Under the pieces are notes generated by a model. It searched no databases and was not told where the DNA came from. It saw only the letters and a list, made by a program, of their open reading frames with translations. A stretch of DNA of 9,089 bases from an uncultured Eubacteriaceae bacterium (GTDB lineage: Bacteria; Bacillota; Clostridia; Eubacteriales; Eubacteriaceae). The position numbers were made by a program, and so were the translations under genes. The stretch covers positions 1 to 9,089 of the forward strand of contig CANQOZ010000043.1 in assembly GCA_947625585.1 (NCBI GenBank), in the 5' to 3' direction. Shown piece after piece: positions 6,014-9,089 of this stretch (position 1 is the first letter of the stretch; each line of letters opens with the position of its first letter).

Positions 6014-6481
6014 TTAATTTACAGTTACTTTATTTAATACAATTTCATTAGGTAGAACTGGAAATAACGCATCAACTCGAATTAGAGTCATGGAATCTTC
6101 CGAGTCAATTGAATAGAGTAGGTCAACTTTGCTGTTATCCTCAAGATCTGTAAGAACAAGGTTTAAAGGATCTTTTACACTCTTTAACTCCATTGAGAGA
6201 ACATTACCATCGGTGTAGTAATTTCCATTAATTGTTGTCTCTCTATTTTCACCAGAATCCGGAAGGATACTGTTATCTGTAACAGTAAGCTTTAAAGCAT
6301 TCCCCTCTTGAAATTCGAAGTTAAAGTTATAAAGAGCATTTTTATAAAAATAATTGTAGTTCCAACTTGTATTGGTTAGATTCCCACCATCCTTTTGAAC
6401 AGTCATTGGATTTGATTGACAGGATGTTAAAAGCATCAAGACTAACATTAATGTTGACACAAGTATTCTATTCAGTTTCAT
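6014..6481 (-). CDS. Small uncharacterised lipoprotein
   Basis: A 155-residue protein with a type II signal peptide: a basic MKLNR start, a hydrophobic core, and lipobox LTSC with C21 as the lipidated residue. The mature part (about 134 residues) is rich in short alternating strands. It starts with NTSWNYNYFYKNALYNFNFEF and continues with segments such as KLTVTD and NLVLTDLEDNSKVDLLYSI. This layout (a T-x-W opening, then beta hairpins) resembles small lipocalin-like or beta-sandwich lipoproteins, but I do not recognise a named family. It should sit on the outer face of the membrane. The ribosome site is weak (GGACTG, distant). The gene is alone in its direction, divergent from the SRAP gene with 66 bp between, and has its own terminator. 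A second lipoprotein of similar size lies beyond the SRAP gene. No function can be assigned. Confidence 0.85.
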   Translation of the reverse strand: MKLNRILVSTLMLVLMLLTSCQSNPMTVQKDGGNLTNTSWNYNYFYKNALYNFNFEFQEGNALKLTVTDNSILPDSGENRETTINGNYYTDGNVLSMELKSVKDPLNLVLTDLEDNSKVDLLYSIDSEDSMTLIRVDALFPVLPNEIVLNKVTVN

Positions 6482-6484
6482 TTA

Positions 6485-6511
6485 TTTACAGTCCATTTGT
6501 ATTGTTATAAT
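6485..6511 (+). promoter_or_regulatory. Candidate promoter of the SRAP gene
   Basis: TTTACA (6485-6490) and a perfect TATAAT (6506-6511) are 15 bp apart, which is shorter than usual. The predicted leader is about 30 nt. The -10 overlaps a 12-bp AT-only palindrome, TAATAATTATTA (6508-6519). No LexA-type operator is visible. Confidence 0.4.
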
Positions 6512-6537
6512 AATTATTACAGAAAATTATTAAAAAA

Positions 6538-6542
6538 GAGGA
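6538..6542 (+). promoter_or_regulatory. Ribosome binding site deciding the SRAP start
   Basis: GAGGA lies five bases before the ATG at 6548. It supports a start that places Cys at position 2, as SRAP catalysis requires, over the in-frame ATG at 6497. Confidence 0.75.
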
Positions 6543-6547
6543 TAAAG

Positions 6548-7171
6548 ATGTGCGGAAGATTCATTTTTAAGGCAGATGACGATGATGAACGCTTAATGAA
6601 TATAGTCAGAGACAGTCTGCCAGGAATTAATGATATAAACCGATTTAATTTAAACCGGGGCGATGTATACCCCAGCCAAGAATTTCCAATTATCCATGAA
6701 CAGGGTAACCAGACTGATGTTACCAACATGTTCTGGGGTTATCCACCTGCTTCCAAAAAATCCAAATCATTATTAATTAATGCTAGAGCTGAAACAGCTG
6801 ACCAAAAGTTTACTTTCCGTTATGACTTTAAAAACCATCGTTGCATTATTTTAGCTACCGGTTTTTATGAATGGAGTAAACAAAAGGAACAAAACCTATT
6901 CTATGATAACTCCGGTTTACTATTTTTAGGTGGCTTGTACACAAAAACAAACGATACCCAGGATCAAGAATCCCAGGACCGTTTTGTAATCTTAACTAAA
7001 AAACCCGACGAAATCGTTGGACGAGTCCATAATAGGATGCCTGTATTAATTCCTCCACACCTTGCTAAAGATTGGTTAACAGAACCAAACATGGCTAAGG
7101 AAATTATTAATAACTATAGTATCAATTTAAAAGATAAAGTTATTCCAAAAAAAGAATTTCGAAAACTTTAG
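6548..7171 (+). CDS. yedK: SRAP-domain protein (YedK/HMCES family), abasic-site DNA-protein crosslinker
   Basis: A 207-residue protein (E. coli YedK is slightly longer) starting MCGRF. After removal of Met, C2 is the N-terminal nucleophile that joins abasic sites in single-stranded DNA through a stable thiazolidine link. The other family residues are present: N78, R80 and E82 in LLINARAET, E108 in GFYEWSK, and H161 in GRVHNRMPVLIPP. The domain spans the whole protein and there is no signal peptide, so it acts on DNA in the cytoplasm. The start at 6548 is chosen because of C2 and the GAGGA site; the longer frame from 6497 would add 17 residues and bury C2. It lies between two minus-strand lipoprotein genes and its stop overlaps that of the downstream one. 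No SOS box is seen ahead of it, so SOS control is not supported by this sequence. Confidence 0.95.
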   Translation: MCGRFIFKADDDDERLMNIVRDSLPGINDINRFNLNRGDVYPSQEFPIIHEQGNQTDVTNMFWGYPPASKKSKSLLINARAETADQKFTFRYDFKNHRCIILATGFYEWSKQKEQNLFYDNSGLLFLGGLYTKTNDTQDQESQDRFVILTKKPDEIVGRVHNRMPVLIPPHLAKDWLTEPNMAKEIINNYSINLKDKVIPKKEFRKL

Positions 7172-7614
7172 TTCTGCTTTTCGAACGTGATTTCCTTACC
7201 TTCTAAGCTTAGGGTCATTGTATTACCATCTAGCTTTACATCATAACTAATAGTTTGGTTTAAAAGACCATCTACTACGAAACGTTCACTGTCGGCATAG
7301 TCAACCTGTTCTACGTTTACTTCTTCATAAGTTAAGTTTAACTTGTTATCTTCAAAAGTGAAGGTTCCATTTCCCATTCCGAGAACAGTGTTGGCTGGTT
7401 CGGCATTGTCTTCTGTTGGTGTATCTTGATAAGTTTCATAAGCGATAAAAGTCCCGTCATCACCTAGAATTAAGTCGTAATACTTCGTATTATTATTCCC
7501 CTGAGCTTCATTCTGCCAGGTTCCATATAGATCCTCACTTGAGGTTTGGGAACAACCGGTTATGAAGCCAAGAGCTAGAAAAAATAAAACAGATATATAA
7601 GCAAATTTCTTCAT
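7168..7614 (-). CDS. Small uncharacterised lipoprotein, last gene of the serS operon
   Basis: A 148-residue protein with a type II signal peptide and lipobox ITGC (C21). The mature part opens with SSEDLYGTWQNEAQG, followed by YYDLILGDDGTFIAYETY and then EDNKLNLTYEEVNVE and TISYDVKLDGNTMTLSLEGKEITFEK. A GTW opening followed by strands with DGTF and N/G turns is typical of lipocalin-like or DUF5640-like small lipoproteins that sit on the cell surface; the exact family is uncertain. The ribosome site GGGAGAA lies inside the end of the hydrolase gene, and the ATG overlaps the hydrolase stop by one base (TAATG), so translation is probably coupled. The stop overlaps the stop of the convergent SRAP gene and no terminator is visible. 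Same size and layout as the lipoprotein at 6014-6481, perhaps a distant relative. Confidence 0.88.
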   Translation of the reverse strand: MKKFAYISVLFFLALGFITGCSQTSSEDLYGTWQNEAQGNNNTKYYDLILGDDGTFIAYETYQDTPTEDNAEPANTVLGMGNGTFTFEDNKLNLTYEEVNVEQVDYADSERFVVDGLLNQTISYDVKLDGNTMTLSLEGKEITFEKQN

Positions 7615-8546
7615 TAATTATTTTCTCCCAATCTTTTTAAAAACAAGTCCACTAATATTGGCCAAATTGCATCATTATAATTGTAACCTCCTGGAACTGT
7701 TGCAACAGCTGGAGTTGCTAGACTCATTCCATGGGGTCCTGTATTAAAGAGATGATATTCACAACTAACGTTATTCTCAACAAGCTTTTCGACAAATCTA
7801 GTCGTATCAAGACAAGAAGTTACGTCATCTTCAAAAGTGTGCCATATAAAAAATGGCGGGGTTTCAGGCGTTATTTTATCCATTAAGACCATCTCATCCC
7901 ACATTTCATCTGTAGGTTCGTTAGTTCCAAATACTCCTTTTAAAACATATTTAATGGCGAGATTGTTTTCGTCAACTTCTATCTCATCAATATGCTTAAG
8001 ATCAATACCTTTAATTCTTCGTCTGATCAACTCTGCATCAACCATTGGATAGCATAAAACAGCAGCATTTGGCTTTACAAGTTCAGGATCTTTAACACCT
8101 ATTCTCTTTAAATATTCCTGGTTGTTGTAATAAATTGCGGAAGAAGCGGCTAAATGTCCACCAGCTGAAAAGCCAATAACATAGATTTGATCCTTGTTAA
8201 TTCCCCATTCATCCGCATTCTCCCGAACCATTTTTATTGTATTAAAAAGATCAAAGAGTTGCTCTGGATATGGTCGAACGGGATTTAGTTCAACATCCTC
8301 ATCTTTATAATATTTTTTCTTCCATATTGAGGAATAACTTAGAACAAATGTCTGATAACCCATTGCACTAAACTGAGCGGCAACAGGTTCCCCTTCACGA
8401 TAGCTTTTAAAAACATAAAATCCACCAGGACAGACAATTAAAGCTGGTCTTTTAACGTAGGTTTTTTCGTTTAGGTTACTGGATAACAAATAGGTTTCAA
8501 AATAAGCCGATTTATCATCTCTTAAATAATAACGATCATGCTTCAT
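7614..8546 (-). CDS. Alpha/beta hydrolase (esterase-like, BD-FAE/acetyl-xylan-esterase type)
   Basis: A 310-residue alpha/beta hydrolase. The oxyanion motif is CPGGFYVF (G41-G42) in place of HGGG. The nucleophile elbow is GFSAGGHLAAS with S127. The acid is probably D240 or D241 in WHTFEDDVT, and the base is H272 in TGPHGMSL. The order and spacing fit the carbohydrate-esterase-like/BD-FAE group, which often removes acetyl or other ester groups from small molecules or sugars; the true substrate cannot be told. No signal peptide, so cytoplasmic. The start at 8546 overlaps the serS end by 11 bp; a weak TGAGAT lies ahead of it within serS. Its stop overlaps the start of the downstream lipoprotein. 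This places it between serS and a lipoprotein in one operon. No sign of damage. Confidence 0.93.
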   Translation of the reverse strand: MKHDRYYLRDDKSAYFETYLLSSNLNEKTYVKRPALIVCPGGFYVFKSYREGEPVAAQFSAMGYQTFVLSYSSIWKKKYYKDEDVELNPVRPYPEQLFDLFNTIKMVRENADEWGINKDQIYVIGFSAGGHLAASSAIYYNNQEYLKRIGVKDPELVKPNAAVLCYPMVDAELIRRRIKGIDLKHIDEIEVDENNLAIKYVLKGVFGTNEPTDEMWDEMVLMDKITPETPPFFIWHTFEDDVTSCLDTTRFVEKLVENNVSCEYHLFNTGPHGMSLATPAVATVPGGYNYNDAIWPILVDLFLKRLGENN

Positions 8547-9089
8547 TTTTAATCTCAGTCATACCATTCATATAAGGGACAAGTACTTCTGGAATCGTGA
8601 TACTTCCATCTTCATTTTGGAAGTTTTCTAGAATAGCTGCAAAAGTACGACCAACTGCTAATCCAGACCCATTTAGAGTATGGACGAGTTCATTTCTTTT
8701 CTGTCCTTCACGTTTCGTTTTAATATTAGCTCTTCTAGCCTGGAAATCTTCACAGTTAGAACATGAAGATATTTCGACATAATTGTTATAACTAGGCATC
8801 CAAACTTCAATATCATACGTTTTAGCTGCTGAAAAACCTAAGTCACCCGTACTTAATTCAATAACTCTATAAGGAATTTCTAGAGCTTGTAGAATAGCTT
8901 CAGCATCCTGGGTTAGACTTTCCAGTTCATCATAGGAGTCTTCACTTTTAGAGAATTTAACCATTTCTACTTTATCAAATTGATGATTTCGAATTAAACC
9001 TCTTGTATCTCTACCAGCAGAACCAGCTTCTTCTCTAAAACATGGGGTATAAGCTGTATATTTTAATGGTAATGAATCAAAATCGATCA
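8536..9089 (-). CDS. serS: Seryl-tRNA synthetase, C-terminal part
   Basis: A frame enters from the right edge and ends at TGA (8536-8538), giving about 183 C-terminal residues of a protein that is normally about 420-430 long. It holds class II motif 2, CFREEAGSAGRDTRGLIRNHQFDKVEMVKF, and motif 3, LNGSGLAVGRTFAAILEN. The family segment YNNYVEISSCSNCEDFQARR, which forms the serine and ATP site, is also present. The enzyme charges tRNA-Ser (and tRNA-Sec) in the cytoplasm. The start, N-terminal tRNA-binding coiled coil and any T-box leader lie outside the window. A shorter reading from the internal Met at 8964 would begin inside the catalytic core and is not the real start. The gene overlaps the hydrolase start by 11 bp, so it heads a three-gene operon as far as can be seen. 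Confidence 0.98.
   Translation of the reverse strand, partial: IDFDSLPLKYTAYTPCFREEAGSAGRDTRGLIRNHQFDKVEMVKFSKSEDSYDELESLTQDAEAILQALEIPYRVIELSTGDLGFSAAKTYDIEVWMPSYNNYVEISSCSNCEDFQARRANIKTKREGQKRNELVHTLNGSGLAVGRTFAAILENFQNEDGSITIPEVLVPYMNGMTEIKNEA

Noticed and set aside
6497..6547. Longer SRAP protein starting at 6497
   Set aside because: Would put 17 residues ahead of the catalytic Cys2, which must be N-terminal; the ATG at 6548 has a GAGGA site.
6482..6547. LexA/SOS box upstream of the SRAP gene
   Set aside because: No GAAC-N4-GTTC-like sequence in the 66-bp gap.
1..9089. tRNA genes, CRISPR arrays, insertion sequences, phage or toxin-antitoxin genes
   Set aside because: None seen: no cloverleaf-like segments, repeat-spacer arrays, transposase motifs or terminal inverted repeats on reading both strands.

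Overview
The window is AT-rich, densely coded bacterial DNA that looks like an anaerobic, cell-walled member of the Bacillota (Clostridia or a relative). The reasons are purine-rich Shine-Dalgarno sites ahead of most genes, TTG and GTG starts, TGA used as a stop (serS), compact rho-independent terminators, an NfnAB-type transhydrogenase next to a rubredoxin, and a YkuD L,D-transpeptidase with a PG_binding_4-like region. I cannot name the genus from this sequence.

Left part (1-1344): the N-terminal part of an unrecognised gene runs leftward off the window edge. Divergent from it, 39 bp away, is a zinc-dependent phospholipase C-family protein whose stop codon lies inside a bidirectional terminator.

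Redox operon (1353-4065, minus strand), in transcription order: nfnA (TTG start), nfnB, an 83-residue uncharacterised protein, and a 50-residue rubredoxin, ending at the same terminator. The gaps are 8-18 nt, or nil where the rubredoxin ribosome site abuts the previous stop, so these four genes are almost certainly co-transcribed. The likely theme is electron transfer between NADH, NADPH, ferredoxin and rubredoxin.

Divergent control region (4066-4248): it separates the nfn operon from an L,D-transpeptidase gene. It holds a dyad whose two TTGAAA halves can each act as a -35 element in opposite directions.

Middle and right (4249-9089): the L,D-transpeptidase ends in a strong terminator. A convergent 259-bp gap with an imperfect inverted repeat follows, then a small lipoprotein (minus), an SRAP/YedK-type DNA-protein crosslink protein (plus), and a minus-strand operon of serS (3' part only), an alpha/beta hydrolase and a second small lipoprotein. 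These three are translationally overlapped. The SRAP gene and the second lipoprotein gene converge with overlapping stop codons.

No tRNA, rRNA, CRISPR array, insertion sequence or phage gene is visible. The region looks like ordinary chromosome. The most interesting points are the nfn-83aa-rubredoxin arrangement, the shared dyad promoter, and the two lipoproteins around the SRAP gene.
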